Positions 1 through 13,100 of a stretch of 64,000 nucleotides of DNA are shown here, piece after piece. The position numbers were made by a program, and so were the translations under genes. The notes under the pieces were generated by a model. It was not told the origin of the DNA. It ran no database searches and saw only the letters and a list, made by a program, of their open reading frames with translations. Source of the DNA: Asterias amurensis (lineage: Eukaryota > Echinodermata > Asteroidea > Forcipulatida > Asteriidae); contig NC_092652.1 of assembly GCF_032118995.1 (NCBI RefSeq), positions 26,587,044-26,651,043 of the forward strand, read 5' to 3'. Numbering within the stretch: the stretch's first letter is position 1; each line of letters opens with the position of its first letter.

Positions 1-877
1 AGTGTAACTAATGTGGGTGGTCAAGACAAACTAACCTTTGTTTTCGCCCTTGAAGACTCCTTATTAAAACTGAGGTTCAAGTAGAGACGGAGGTAGGCTA
101 TAATAGTGAAGATGAGGAGTGTGACCAGTGACTTCTAAACCTGATTGCTGAAACCTGAAAGAGCCTACTGTGTAAAGGTCATGGATTACCTTATGGATAC
201 CTTACATTATCTTACCTAATAAATATACGAGAGTTGTTTTCCTCTAAATTAAAAGTAGTGTTTGATTATAAATCGCAGTTGCTGCGTTTGCAACCTTCTC
301 CACCTAAAAATGCGGATCAAAAGTTGTGTCAACAAAAATACGGAGCTGTATTATAATTACCAATCGCAATGAGATTGTCAAAGCCTTCCCGCCAATATTT
401 ACTAAGTTGTACAAACTATTCTCCACCGAATACGTTATCTACATGTTATTGCTGTTGGCTTTTTATTCCTCACAGTGTCTCTAACCTGGAACCGGGTATT
501 TACCTTTTCTGTTTTATTTGCTTTTAATCATTTTGGAGGGGACATTAAATTTGCAGAACGTGCGTATAGTACGTCAATGTACATCATTCTAACTTGTGTA
601 AATCTGTAATCCCAACAGTGGGGTGGAATTGAAATTCAAAATTTATTAAGTTTTAATCGCATTACTGAAAGATTTCATGTTTATTATTTATTCTTTGACG
701 TCAAGCTTTAAGCCATTTGAATTTAAGTATTCCTTTCGCAGGAAGGAAATATTCATTTGTTTTACTTATACAACGTACCAAGGAGTTCAACTATGAGGCC
801 ATTCAACATAATTGGTTATAAGTCTTCTTTAAGGCCTTCTTAAAAAAAGTTCGTAAATAACTTTTTGTCTTCTGTCC

Positions 878-1047
878 GGGCCCAATTTCTTGAAGCTTTT
901 AAGCAAAAGGTACTGCTTTGAAAAAATGAGATGGGGCATTAGTCAAAACTGTGTAATTGTTATGGAATTTTGGCTGATTAGAAGTTTCTGCTAAGCAATA
1001 TTTTTCTGTGCTTGGCATATTTTGTTGCTTATTATGAAATCGGGCCC
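878..1047. mobile_element. MITE with GGGCCC-AATTTC inverted ends
   Basis: The copy opens with GGGCCCAATTTCTTGAAGC and closes with TGAAATCGGGCCC, so the ends are inverted copies. Inside is a GCTAAGCA/GCTTAGCA-like stretch. Related copies occur at 2600-2765, 7710-7909, 9729-9880, 9911-10101, 40633-40810 and 60430-60622. There is no coding capacity; it is a non-autonomous DNA transposon relic of unassigned superfamily. Confidence 0.7.
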
Positions 1048-2599
1048 TGACAACTCAAGTCAGGCCGACAATGAATTAATGTAGAGAGCTTTATGCAAAG
1101 GTTTGCCAAAGTCACTCTTATATATAATCAAAGTTATGACGAAATAATGAGTATTGAAAAATCACAATGCCATGCAATGGATAGCCTTCTTTTACAAAAT
1201 TAGGTTTATATTTACTTTTAGTTTCCACTTTGTCTATTTAAAGAGATCGAATGACCTTCTCGCTTAGTGGGCCAAGAGATTTGCAGTTTGTCGTCATTTC
1301 ATTTCAACTGGCTGGATATGAATTGTGACTTTAAAATGCACTGTTTTCGAAATAATATAGGTCAAGATGTTTTTAGTTCGTCATAATTTCGTTTCAACTA
1401 ACTTTGATTGAATATTATACACGCCTTTTTAAATAGACTGTTTTCGAAAGAATATCGACACATTCCAAGAAGTGTTCATCAATTTGTTTCTTTGAAAGCC
1501 AATCTGCATTCTTCGGAAACCCAAATATTACACAATTGGATGCCACAGTGTCTGATGAATCCAATTGTGTCTTATCACGAAAACATGTTCTTCTTTACAC
1601 TCTAACATCTCAGGGTGCCCTTTCGATTCATCTGATAAAGTTGTGAATGAATAAGATTTGCTCTTCTGGGGCTCTCTTTGTATCTAATCTATAGCATCTG
1701 ATATTTGATCTCACTTTTTTTTTATCTGGGTCACATCCCAACCTCGTGCTTTATACATCCCACATTGCCATGGCAACAAATGATGCATATATTCCTGCTC
1801 TCTCGTCGTTGTCCCACTTCAGCTATCTCCCAATACCATCTGTTCATTCGGTGAAGGAGCCCCGGGACTCGGTGACACAGTGGTTAAGTGGGGGAGCGGG
1901 TGACACGGGGCCCGCGGCTGATTTTAGTGAGGGAGATGGATTGTGTCCGCTCCGTCCAAATTAGCATAATCGTAAGCCTAATATTTCTCAGTGTGTTAAC
2001 TTTTGGTTTGAAAAGATGAATGGCACACTTGATGAAGAGAAACATCTTACACTTTGTTTTTCTTTAGGGGAAAAATCACTTGAGTATTTTGTTATGAATC
2101 GTGTCATCTTGGGCTTCATTTCATTTGTTGGTTACCTACGGCGACCTGGAGGAACGTCAGCTTGCATTCAATACTCACTACTGTACTAATTCCCTCTTCT
2201 TGTAATTACTATCTTAATAGGAAAGTGAGTGACCTTAAACAGGTTTAGGCCTACTCAAAGTTCCCCCTTCTGCAACTGTTTTATGTTTTGTCAATAATTC
2301 CACATTAGGGTTCCCACTGACAATGGTTGAATTCCGGAAACAAACTTGCTGTGAAAACAAACTGTTGGTTCAGTAGCAGATGCGTTCTGCACACCGGGGG
2401 ATCATAGGCCCTAATCATAGTTTATTGCATGCTAGACTCGATTTGTCAGCAAGTTAGTGTAAAAGTGCTGAAGTTGGAGGATGAGGGAGGTAATTTATGT
2501 ATCCGGACGAGTATAAGTTTATTGCTCCATGGTAACAGTTAAGTTGAGTATAAAACCCGATTTGTATTGAGTGGCAAACATAAGCAGAAAATCATAATG

Positions 2600-2765
2600 C
2601 TCTGTAAATTTCTTTGATGAGCAAGAAATGAGTGGGACACCAGTGAAAAACCAGTATAACCTTCATGGAGTGTTGGTTGGTAACCTGTTTCTGCTAAGCA
2701 GGATTTTTCTGCGCTTAGCAAGATTTTGTGCTTATTGGGACTAAGGGCTTTATGAAATTGGGCCC
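2600..2765. mobile_element. MITE of the GGGCCC-AATTTC family, left end worn
   Basis: The right half matches the family: CTGCTAAGCAGG, then GCGCTTAGCAAG, then TTTATGAAATTGGGCCC at 2749-2765. The left terminus is not clear, so the start is approximate. Confidence 0.55.
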
Positions 2766-3317
2766 TCGGATTTAATGAACTATGGTAAATCGTTCGTTTA
2801 TAGTTGCCTGAAAGGCGTTGACTAGAACTAAGAAGCTTATTTTTATGTAAAAATGAATGAGTCCCTCCTCCCAAACACGGAACGCATCTCCGCAAAACAA
2901 GTTTGCATCGTTTTCTGGTCAACTTTTTTGTGTACATTATTTTCCTTCCAGGATAGCTAGCGCGTTTTGGGGTTAGGAAATCTTCTTGTTGAACACAAAG
3001 CGTTAGAGGGCGGCACATCACCATTTTATGCCACCCCCCCCCCCCCCCCCGCTTCATGTTCCTTGGTACATGAAACAGCCGTCGTGACTAATAGTTTTAT
3101 CCTTGCAACCTTTACAACAGAGTCACAACAACTCTCTCCTATATGTATTCGTTGCATAAAAGTAACCAAGGTTGTACGAGGTTGTAGACGTACGCATGCG
3201 ACAACGGGTCGTGCCAAATGCAATTTCTGCTGGACCTGATGTAGAAAAGTAACATTTATTAGCTAAATTCTACATCAAATTGATTCTAAATTTCGACTGA
3301 AACTTACAGAAACAAAC

Positions 3318-6300
3318 ATGGGAAAGGAAAAGTCTGCTGATGTCGAGATGGTCGACGCCACAGTGAAAGTAAATGGAGAAACTGGACCGGTCGAAGAAGC
3401 CCCATCGAAGAAAGAAACCGATATGATCACACTCGACGGTAATATTTTCAACGTCTTTTTTTCTGGCATAACATGTTCTTTTTTGTTCATAATGTTTTAT
3501 TTTAATCCAGTATATAGTCTTAATACACTTAATTCTTGAATATGGTATAGTGATTATTGCATTTAGACAAACTGGAGTGTTATTTTTAGGGCTTTGAAAA
3601 TGTTCAATTTCGCTGACTCACGCGTAAAATGGTAATGTTAATTGCCGGTTGTGTAGAACCTGTCAATGGTAATTCGTGTAATTCCGACATCAGAGGTTTC
3701 CGCATATTTTCAATTTTCCTCCATTCTTTTCAGATAGACAGTTTGGACATTTTTTAATGCCTGATGAATAATGAGCTTAAGTTATTCTATCTAGTTTGAC
3801 TGTGTGTTTGATGACTTATCAATATTTATAAAAAATAAGCAAAGGCAAAGCTTACATTACAACAAACCACTTTTCATTATTCTGGGGTCTGCATATTATG
3901 TATTACTATTTCATGCGGTGTTCATTATGCAAATGTTTTTATTATTTCCTTTGTTGTTTGTTTTTTTCTAAGGCTTAGTTTTTAAGCTGTTTTTTGGTTG
4001 TTTTTTTTTTTTTATTGTAAGAACTTACAACTTTGTAGTATAATGTAGGGCCTACTCTACTTTCAAAATTCAAAAGAATGTTGTCATGGTTGTATGTGGT
4101 TGGTTACTCGACTAAATGTTCCAATCCTTTTTTATCCAACTGCCAAAGTGAAGAATGTCCAAGTACTAGAGGCCAGTAGACCAATAGTTTCTTATCACAG
4201 GGTCAGACCATTCAATCTTAGTCAAAATAACTTAGTGTGTTGTGACACAAGAAGAGGAAATTTGCGGATTTAGGCAACATGTAGCTGTCAAAATTATTTG
4301 AAGAACAAAAATATAAAAAAATAAAAATTCTTTAATTGTTTAAAATATTTTTTCCCCCTCAGATTTCAAGGAGCATGTTAAACACATAGAAAAAGCTGTG
4401 TCGTCCAAGGAAAAGAACTACATGTCAAGGGTCGTAAGGGCATTGACCTCGTCAAGACGTAAACTGAATCATGGAGTACTACGTAAACTCATCATGGGTT
4501 ACTTCTCTAGCGCAAGTGCAGCCAGAGAGAAGCTCATCACATATTTAGACGAGGTTAGATCAGGTCCTAGAATAAACTGTAATATAATTATAAAATGCCT
4601 TTTACAAAAGTTTCAAAGGTTGTGCAAGAGCATTGAAAATAAACATCAAATATAATAATTTAGCATAAAAACAAATGAGTATCAAATGGTAGCATTTACA
4701 GTGGTACGAACACAGACCTTGACAAAATTGTTAGACGACCAGCATTAGGGTTTGATGGCTCACTAGTCAGTAGAGATTTGCCATGCTAATCCTGAGCTCA
4801 AAGTTCAAATCCCACTCAAATTTTTACTTCTTGAGAGGACTTTTGAAGTTGTTAGCACTGTATACTCGCTACTTTCTTGAGTCCTGTGAAAAAAAATCAC
4901 AGGCATATTACTTTGGTGGGATTCGAACCCACGACCCATGCGATTCTTGAGCAGTGTCTTACCAACTAGACCACAGAGATTGCCCGGTATCTAGAGGCCA
5001 CTCTATTATTATTATAATTATTAAATTTGTTCTTCTTTTGCTTTTGTTAAATGCAGCCAATGGATACAACGGATAACAACATAATCTTTCGTCCTCGGAG
5101 TAGCAAGACCTCCAACGGTCAACTTCTGCCGGAGCTTGATGTTTATGTTCACCTTCTGGTCGTTGTCCACCTTCTTGATACAAAGAGATATGATGAGGTA
5201 AAAATATAGACTAGGTGAAATCTTTATTCCCAAATCAGTATTTCTGACTTTATTTCTAAGTTTTCTATCTCAAATTTGTCATCACTTTTGCTGTTAGGTG
5301 TTATTCTTGAGGTCAAACAAAAGTACCTGTTGGTACGCACGATGTTCAACTGTTACCCAATGTTGAGTCTTACTTAAAAAAATCTCATTGACTTTGAGAC
5401 TATCTAATGGAAGTGCCCTTTGCAACATGACAATAGCCTTGCCCTTTCATTACATAAAAAGAGATCCAAACTTTATTTTATTTTCTTTACCAGGCTGTAA
5501 AGTGTTCAGACCTTCTGATGTCAAAGATTGATGCCCAGAACAGACGCTCTCTAGACCAACTCTCTGCCAAGGCTTACTTCTACCACTCCAGAGCGTATGA
5601 GCTCACCGGTCAACTGGATAAAGTCAGAAGGTGTGTGTTTACTAATTTTAAACTGGAGCATTTCAAGGACACCAAGGCAATGACCGGGGGGCACAGAGGC
5701 AATTGCCTTTGTTGCCTCCTTAAAGTATCAGTTCTGGGCTCTTTTCAGAGCCAACACTCCTCCCAAGAGAGATTTACTCTCTTACTTTCTTATCATTGTC
5801 TTGATTAAAACCTTGGCAATTAAAAAAATCTAACGCAATTTGTTTTCTTCTTCTTTCTGTCTTTAGTTTCCTGCATGCCAAACTGCGCACCTCTACCCTC
5901 AGACACAACAATGAAGCCCAAGCTACCCTCCAGAACCTGCTCCTGCGCAACTACCTCCATTACAATCTCTACGATCAGGCAGACAAACTGGTTGCCAAGT
6001 CTACCTTCCCTGAAGAGGCATCAAATCATGAATGGGCGAGGTTTCTCTACTACCTCGGTGAGTAGTGTTGAACCTGTTTGCCTGTTTCTGTGTGTTGTGT
6101 CGTCAATAGCCGCCGAGAGAGACTGTTTGGGTCAAAATGTCGGGCCATTAACTAGTTGTTGTACCTTGGTAAACTTTGTCATCAAAGATAATACCACCAT
6201 AATCTGAGTCCAACAGTTTGGGCCCAGTTATCATATGGTGTTGAATATTGTAAATGGAAGGGTCCAGAGTAAATCACTGTACCGAGTTTGAGTTATGGAT

Positions 6301-9300
6301 ACAGAGCTGAAACCAAACTTAATCAATTTGCAAGTACCACTCCGTCTTAATTCTTGGATACTGTTTTATCTGAAGAGGTAAAGAGTGATTTGGCTTTGCA
6401 ATGTAGAGCCCGTAACTATACTCCCAAACCTTGGGGTGAAGTTTTGTTGTAAGGATGATCAATGTTAACATTTGTGAGAGTCCAATCCTGAATTTGTTTC
6501 TTTTGATTTGAATAAAATAACCTTGTTTTTGTCATCTTTTTTACAGGTCGTATTAAGGCAATCCAGTTGGAATACTCAGAGGCACATAAGAATCTCTTAC
6601 AAGCTTTACGTAAAGCACCACAATACACAGCTTTAGGGTTCAAACAGACAGTAAGTTACCGGCTTTTTTTTATACAGTTTTTAATATGATCTTTAGGAAG
6701 ATTTAACTTTTCCTACTGGCTTGTCACTGAAAAAGTTAAGGGGGCAACCCCTGCTGAGTTCGACACAGTCTTACAGACAGCTACGTTGGGATGTGAACTG
6801 CATACAGCAGCAGATGTCTTGACCATTGCTGTATTATAGTACCTTGTAGGTTCAGAAGCTGGCTATAACTGTACAGCTGTTACTGAGTTCTAGTCAGTCT
6901 TACAGATGGCTAGGTTGGATGTGAACCCTGGCCGCTTGCATACCTCGGTAAATGTTTTGACCACTGTTGCTAATTCTAACACACTGTTTCTAACACCTTG
7001 TAGGTTCAGAAGCTGGCTATAACTGTACAGCTGTTACTTGGAGAGATTCCAGACAGAGCCGTCTTCAGACAGAAGTTTTACCAGAAGGCACTCGCACCGT
7101 ACTTGCTTCTTACACAGGGTAAGACAATAATCTTAACTTCAAAGAGTAAAGACAAAAACCTTAAGGCTAACCTCAGTTACCATCAGTTCAATTTCCCCAG
7201 TTTACCTTACCGTAAAAAAAAAATTAAAATATTAAACTTGAAATATCTTTCAATGAGAAGGAAAGTAGCATATTCAAGAAAGTAGGGTTGAAAATCATTT
7301 GTTTTTGCCTGCCATGTAAGGTCAGTACTAAAAGCACTTAAAAAGCATTCTTGGTTTTGTTACTAGCAAAACATGAATTTTTGTCATCCTTTCTTGTCAT
7401 CAGGTGTGAGAACAGGAAATCTGCATCTGTTCAACCAGACTCTTAAGGACTTTGCTCCAAAGTTCCAATCTGATGGTACCTACACGCTGATTGTAAGACT
7501 TCATCACAATGTGATCAAGACAGGAGTGCGTATGATAAGCCTCTCTTACTCAAGAATCTCCTTATCGGATGTTGCCAAGAAGCTACAGCTTGAGAGCCCT
7601 GAAGATGCAGAGTTTATTGTTGCTAAGGTAAGAAGATTTCGTTTTGATAAATGGAGAGATGAAATGGTTTTAAAGTGATCTGGTTTCACACCGTGATATG
7701 TGGAACCAAGGCCCAATTTCATTGAACTGCTCAAGCACAACAAGTAGCTAAGCTAAGCACAACACACTTTTGTATACCTAAATAAGGTTACCAGCCAAAC
7801 TACCATGTCGCACTATACACTTTGTGACTGTATCCTGCCCATTTCTGCTTAGCAGAAAATTGTTTAGGCAATATTTGTTGCCTAAGCAGCTCTTTGAAAT
7901 TGGTCCCTGGTCTGACATACTGGCCACAATCCCATTTGTAACGTTATATAAAACCATCCCCGTCCACTTCCCACTGACAATGAACATCGCTCCCCCCCCC
8001 TCCCCCCCCCCCCTGCTTAGTATTGACTGTAAAGACCGGCATTTAGAACCAACATTGAAAGGGGGCAAAGGCCCAGGGGGATATGGCCGGGATTGTAGGT
8101 TTCGTTCTCAAGATGCATTATTTTGACTCGTAGAGTAATTTTTATTATGAATACTATCTGTCCTGACAGGCAATCCGAGATGGAGTAATCGAAGCAAGTA
8201 TAGAGCATGAGAAAGGATATGTTCGCTCCAAGGAGACTGTAGATATTTACTCAACAAGAGAACCAATGGCCGCCTTCCATCAGAGAATCAGCTTCTGTCT
8301 TGATATCCACAATCAAGCTGTCAAGGTAAGCAGACATAATCATAACAGAACATTTAACTAGATTTTAGATAGCCCTGTGTGAGCAGAGATGGTTCTTGTA
8401 ATTAATTTTGAGCTTGTTTCTTGTTTTTCCTTGTTTTTTTTTTTTGGTTTTGTTTTTATGCAAGTTGCCAGACACACAAAGCCTGAAGGCCTACAATTTT
8501 TTTTTCAGATGCCATTGCCACCTACTCCTAGGGCTGAAACAAGGTTACCTGTTACAGTCCATACGGTTGTAGGCTTGGGTATCATTAATCCGAAGCCTGG
8601 CCGGTAGAGCAGAAAGCACTACCTCCCCAATTTTACGTAGCAAGTGTCACGACTGGGATTCGAACCCACACTCTGCTGATCAAACACCAGAGCTCGAGTT
8701 CGGTGCTCTTAACTGATCGGCCATGACACGCCATTACACAAGGGACTGGCCAACAGCTTTTTGTCCCACCCAAAGGATGCAGCAATTATGGTCAAGTGTT
8801 TTAAGTGGCTTGAGGACATAAGTGTCAAGACCGGGACTCAAACCCACACTTTTCTTATCAGAAACATAAGAGCTTGAGTCCGGTGCAATTGAAAAAGAAA
8901 AAAGAAAAATTATGTTTATTCATCCAACTCACTGTACTAGGGGGTTTGATGGTGCAGTTGGTTTAGCATTCGTTTATTAATCAACAGGCTCCTGGTCCAA
9001 GCCCAGCTTTATTCTGTCATACAGATTGGTCTTTTTTTTGTGACAACCTGAAGTTAAAATAAATACACCATTTGTGATTCAGCTTAATTTTTAGTGAGTT
9101 TTGTTTACATTTTTTACATTTTGTGTTTTCTGTATAGGCAATGAGGTTTCCTCCTAAGTCATACAACAAAGACCTGGAATCAGCTGAGGTGAGAAAAATT
9201 AAATGTAATGGTTTTATTTTTTATCCACAATTTTTGTTTACCCTTGATATGAGCATTGTTGTTATAAGCCGTAAAATAGTGCCGTTGTATTTATTAACCC

Positions 9301-9539
9301 AGATTTTGAACAGGTGTCGTCGTAGTTAAAGAGAAGTGGTGTATACTTGGCCACTACAGTTTTTACTATATACACCAGGGCTAGTGTTAATGGTTAGCTG
9401 TTAATGGTGAGTGAGTCCTGCTAAGTTTATGGTTTCATTTCTTTTCTTCATCTGATTAAAAAAGGAACGTCGAGAGAGGGAGCAGCAAGATTTGGAGCTG
9501 GCCAAGGAAATGGCCGATGATGAAGAAGACAGTTTCTAA
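3318..9539 (+). CDS. PSMD3: 26S proteasome non-ATPase regulatory subunit 3 (Rpn3)
   Basis: Lid subunit of the 19S regulatory particle of the 26S proteasome, acting in ubiquitin-dependent degradation in cytosol and nucleus. Eleven coding exons can be joined with GT-AG ends and matching phases: 3318-3438, 4363-4553, 5057-5197, 5494-5630, 5867-6057, 6547-6650, 7004-7118, 7404-7627, 8170-8325, 9138-9188 and 9465-9539. They give 501 residues (human about 534; the difference is mainly a shorter N-terminal tail). Residues 1-40 are a charged disordered tail. A helical-repeat region follows and the PCI domain lies at roughly 270-440, with hallmark stretches [14 protein letters not shown] and [12 protein letters not shown]-like [12 protein letters not shown]. 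The C-terminus is the conserved acidic tail ending DDEEDSF. The start is the ATG after AACAAAC, in frame with the EDVEM-like tail. Exon 7 has a partial upstream duplicate in intron 6. I am very sure of the identity. Confidence 0.97.
4845..4989 (-). mobile_element. tRNA-derived SINE (family with CCGGGCAA head)
   Basis: Read on the minus strand, a tRNA-like head runs from TACCGGGCAATCTCTGTGG through TCTAGTTGGTAAGACAC (A-box-like) to GTGGGTTCGAATCCCACC (B box). A tail with TGTGATTTTTTTTCACAGG follows. It lies in PSMD3 intron 2. The same family occurs at 19405-19605 (+), with a head-less copy at about 24000-24120 (-). Confidence 0.75.
6758..7038 (+). repeat. Tandem duplication of the PSMD3 exon 7 acceptor region
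   Basis: The segments 6841-6884 and 6995-7038 are identical over 44 nt: 9 nt of intron end with the AG, then the first 35 nt of exon 7. The intronic DNA before each copy is also related but clearly diverged (both have a CAGTCTTACAGA motif, a TTGGGATGTGAAC-type motif and CTTGACCA/TTTGACCA). The upstream copy has no good donor soon after it and runs into unrelated sequence, so it looks like a decoy acceptor. Confidence 0.85.
7710..7909. mobile_element. MITE, GGCCCAATTTCAT ends
   Basis: Starts GGCCCAATTTCATTGAACTG and ends with CAGCTCTTTGAAATTGGTCCC, which are inverted. Inner motifs TGCTTAGCAGAAAATTG and TTGCCTAAGCAGC match the copies at 40633-40810 and 60430-60622. It lies in PSMD3 intron 8. 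Confidence 0.7.
8508..8732 (-). mobile_element. tRNA-derived SINE (GTGTCATGGCC head)
   Basis: On the minus strand the head runs GGCGTGTCATGGCCGATCAG, then TTAAGAGCACCGAACTCGAG, then GTGGGTTCGAATCCCAGTC (B box). A body follows that also appears at 41420-41690. It lies in PSMD3 intron 9. The family recurs at 14998, 17424 and 50349. Confidence 0.75.
8736..8890 (-). mobile_element. Second, partial copy of the GTGTCATGGCC-headed SINE
   Basis: Directly beside the previous copy and in the same orientation. The minus strand shows GTGTGGGTTTGAGTCCCGG, then a body containing CTTGACCATAATTGC. The head is truncated near 8890, where an A-rich stretch starts. Confidence 0.6.
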
Positions 9540-9728
9540 GAAGGTTGTGAAGCACTCTAATTCCCCGCCTCCACTTACTTGGAACTACAAGGATGACATA
9601 TACCTCTCCCCCCCCCCCCAACCCAACCCCAACTCCAAACCGAAGAGTACTGCTTCATACTTTATGCAAAGATAAGGAAAACTAGAACCATCTGTGACAA
9701 ATGATTAAGGATTCTCACATTAACACCT

Positions 9729-9880
9729 GGGCCCAATTTCATAAAGCTGTTTTCGCTAGCCGAGCACCAGCCACGATAATGCAAACTTAATGTTATTTGG
9801 GCTGGTAACCTGATCCTGCTAAGCAACACTATTCTGTGTTTAGCGAGTTTTGTGCTAACAGGCTTTATGAAATAGAGCCC
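9729..9880. mobile_element. MITE, GGGCCCAATTTCATAAAGC ends
   Basis: Opens GGGCCCAATTTCATAAAGC and closes GGCTTTATGAAATAGAGCCC; internal GCTGGTAACCTGATCCTGC. It belongs to the same family as 878-1047. Confidence 0.75.
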
Positions 9881-9910
9881 TGCTCAATGAATTAGAATTT
9901 GGGCCAAACT

Positions 9911-10101
9911 TCAAAATTTCATAAAGCTGTTAGCAGAAACTACTACTTAGAAAATTTCTTTGCTAAGCAAAAAAATTAGTGGGGCACCAGGGTTTGCAAC
10001 AATGTAAACTTAATGGAATTTTTGCTGGTAACAAGGGTCTGTTAAGCAAGATTTGTCTGTGCTTAGCATGGTTGATGCTTACAGGCTTTATGAAATTGGG
10101 T
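9911..10101. mobile_element. MITE of the same family, adjacent copy
   Basis: Starts near AAATTTCATAAAGCTGTTAG and ends GGCTTTATGAAATTGGG, with GCTGGTAACAAGGGTCTG and GTGCTTAGCATGG inside. It lies 30 bp after the previous copy, in the same orientation. Confidence 0.7.
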
Positions 10102-13100
10102 TGATGTTGTCTGGATGATAACTGCATATTTTACATACAGTTTGAATACGGATTCACTTTGCATTTAATCTGTACATTGTTATGCGAGTGGCCAGCCTGC
10201 ACAAGAATGCAACAATCTTGTATTTACACAACCATTTTTCGGGTGTCGGATTTCCAACTTCAATTTAGTTTGTTTTTGTTTTGAGGGTTTTCAAGTCTTT
10301 GGTAAAAATTGCATCTGAAAGTATTGTATTCAAAGTTCAAATTGGATCGTTATAGTCCGGATGATTTCAGATGTAAAGATTACTGGTTTCGCATGCTAGT
10401 GTGTCAGTTAAAACCTTTCTCAAGTTTCAGTCATCTTCTTTTGCATCCATTCTAGTCAATGTAATCAGAGTGAGGCTTGGATGAACATTTATAAACCTCT
10501 CCCCATTTTTAAGATCGACTGATATTGTCATAACTAATTTAAAAATTCCATTAAGAAAGAGATTGTTGCATATGAGATGAAGGTTCATTGATTGGTTTCT
10601 TCAAACGCAATTGAAGTTTTTTCCATCTGTCTTAAAAGAATGGTTAAGTTGTAGGCTTGTGGTTCTTGCACAGGCTTTTTATCTGCTGCCCTCTATATTC
10701 CAAAAAACTTACTGAGGTTACCCTGACTTTTGTTTTGTTTAGAGCTATGAGTAACATCATCATAAGTGTCGCAAATTTTACTTTACATATAAAAGGTTCA
10801 TTCACAAATTGTCTTATTAATGATTATAAAAATATTTGTACAAACACAAGTATGAATGTAGATCTGATATGTTTTGAATACAAATATGAAATTCAGTTGT
10901 AGCCATTTGGATCCCAATTCATAGAGAAATTGTTTTGTGAAAAATGAGGAAAATTAGTAGTACATGTCCTTTTTAATCTCCTGTCCAAGGTGCTAATATT
11001 TTAAAAAGATATTTAATACTCCCAAAGTTGATAGGTCAGAATTTGATTTGCGAGCAAAACTTCATCAACATTTCACACAAGAAGAGAGTTGGTGTTTTCA
11101 TAATTAAATTCAAGATTGATTTTATTGTTATTCACAACCCGGGAGCATAGCAACGGGAAAAATAACTGTGGAGGGGGTGTTTATATATTTATATTGTATC
11201 TTTCTTGGGGTAACTCTAACTTTACATACAATGTGAAGACTTACAAAATGAGAAGGAAAAAAAATATTATGTTGGAACGGACCATAACCTTAATAATAAA
11301 ATGTTTGTTCTTGGAGAATTGTACCCCCAAAAAGTTATACAATGAATGGAAAGTTGTGAAATAAGATGAGACTCGGTCATCAATTGGAAGATTATTTCAA
11401 AAAAAAATTATGAAAATTGTTTTGAAATTCAATTGTCTGTTATTAAGTTTTGAAACATTAGCTCTGTTTGTGCTTTTATTTACCCAATAATGCATTATTT
11501 TGTATCGTTATTGGTAACACCAAAACGTTTACATGCATTGCCCATTTTGCCTAAACCCTGTAACTAGATTAAACCTCATGGGCAGGAGGCCTGTTGTGGT
11601 GCATGGTACACAACGCATGTAGGATACCGAATGCATTGTTCGCATTGAAAAGAGGCTATGCAATCTGCATAGCATAATTATAGTATCATTGCGTACGTAG
11701 TAAGAATTGCTGACCCTTAATGCCATTCTTAACACGTATGTGGGGCATAAATAATGGGCACATAAACAATGGGTGAAAAGGTTCTCATCCATGTAATAAT
11801 TAAATGTTAAACTATTTGCTCTTTTAATGATAAAATTTAACAGCTTCAGTCTTTAACTATGTTCTTTTGTATATTAAAACTTTACCATCGCCCTGTTACA
11901 GGAAATTGTACATTTTACCTCGATGGTTTAAAAATCTTAATAATATCCCGTATTTATGACAAATTTAGGAATGTCATGCTTGGTTGACAATCTTGGCTGG
12001 GCGTTCCCGTTTGGTGGACTCAAACGGGCTTGCCGTGTTCCATTTCATTACACACATTCGCCCGGCCTTACATTGGTATGGCAGTTATGAGGTAATTCCA
12101 TTGTTCTATATTCTTTGTGGGGTACCATTAAAACAAAAGAAAATATTGCGGTGTAACATTGTTTCGTTGTGTATTAGTAACCCACTACGCACACCGCAAA
12201 ATACAAACTATTTCAACAGACATCATTGGTCCGGAAAGTGCGTCACCGTGTGGACATAAAAGTTGATTTTATGAATTGATTATGGGGGAACCTCGTGGTG
12301 GAAACCGTTATAATGCGGCAGCCATTTTTTCTTTCTTTTTTCTTCCATGCAAATCAAAGTTATCAAACCATGGTCTCAAAGGCACAATGGCGGTCCTTTT
12401 TATGTATAGGAAGAAATAGTATTGGCCAGTGCTTTTGACGGGAAAGGATACTGACAGTGTTATAAAGATAGAATGTTGAGTAAAATTAGGGGGGAAACGT
12501 TTGTTAGTGTCATTAACATTTATACCATGGGTTTCCTACCTCCATGGTTCTACACAGGTATTTTTAAAGCAGATGTGTGCCGCCACGATCAAAGCAGACT
12601 TAATTGCGGCTCTGTGGAATTGTGAACTCTCAAGGACGCGTTCGCTCCACTAGATATGCTCGATATACAGATATCGTTTTTATCCTATCTATGAGATCAT
12701 TATGATACCCGGGAAATATGCTTGCCGTAAGCACTGCTTCCGTAAGCGCCGATTATGTGCTTACGGTAAGTAGAGCCATGAAATTGGGCCCTGCTTTGAT
12801 CGTGACGTCACATCCATTTAAAAAATAAAAACAGGGCAATTTTAATTAAATGGTGCATTGTTCGCAGTTGGTCGTTCTTGGAAATGATAACACCAGGACC
12901 TGCCAATGTTCGTGTTTGTATGAATGTTATCTCTAACTAATAAATCACACTGACAATATTGTTTAATTCATGGATTCCTTGGTTTATCATCCTTTATTAG
13001 AATTATCTGTACACCATTCATAGGCCCGAATTCGGAATAGTCCCTCGCAAATTAAAGCAAGAATTTCAATTTGAACCGTTTTATTACTAACGTCTTTGAA

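Larger units (their letters stand above)
1..3317. other. Upstream intergenic DNA, no gene recognised
   Basis: I find no conserved protein in either strand; the open frames are short and low in complexity. The stretch holds two MITEs (878-1047 and about 2600-2765) and a run of about 17 C at 3036-3052. The last part before 3318 should contain the PSMD3 promoter and 5' UTR. A GC-richer patch near 3180-3210 includes a palindromic GCATGC core, but I cannot place the transcription start. Confidence 0.6.

Noticed and set aside
2539-3057. 172-residue minus-strand frame
   Set aside because: Overlaps a MITE and a poly-C run, low complexity at its start, no recognisable domain.
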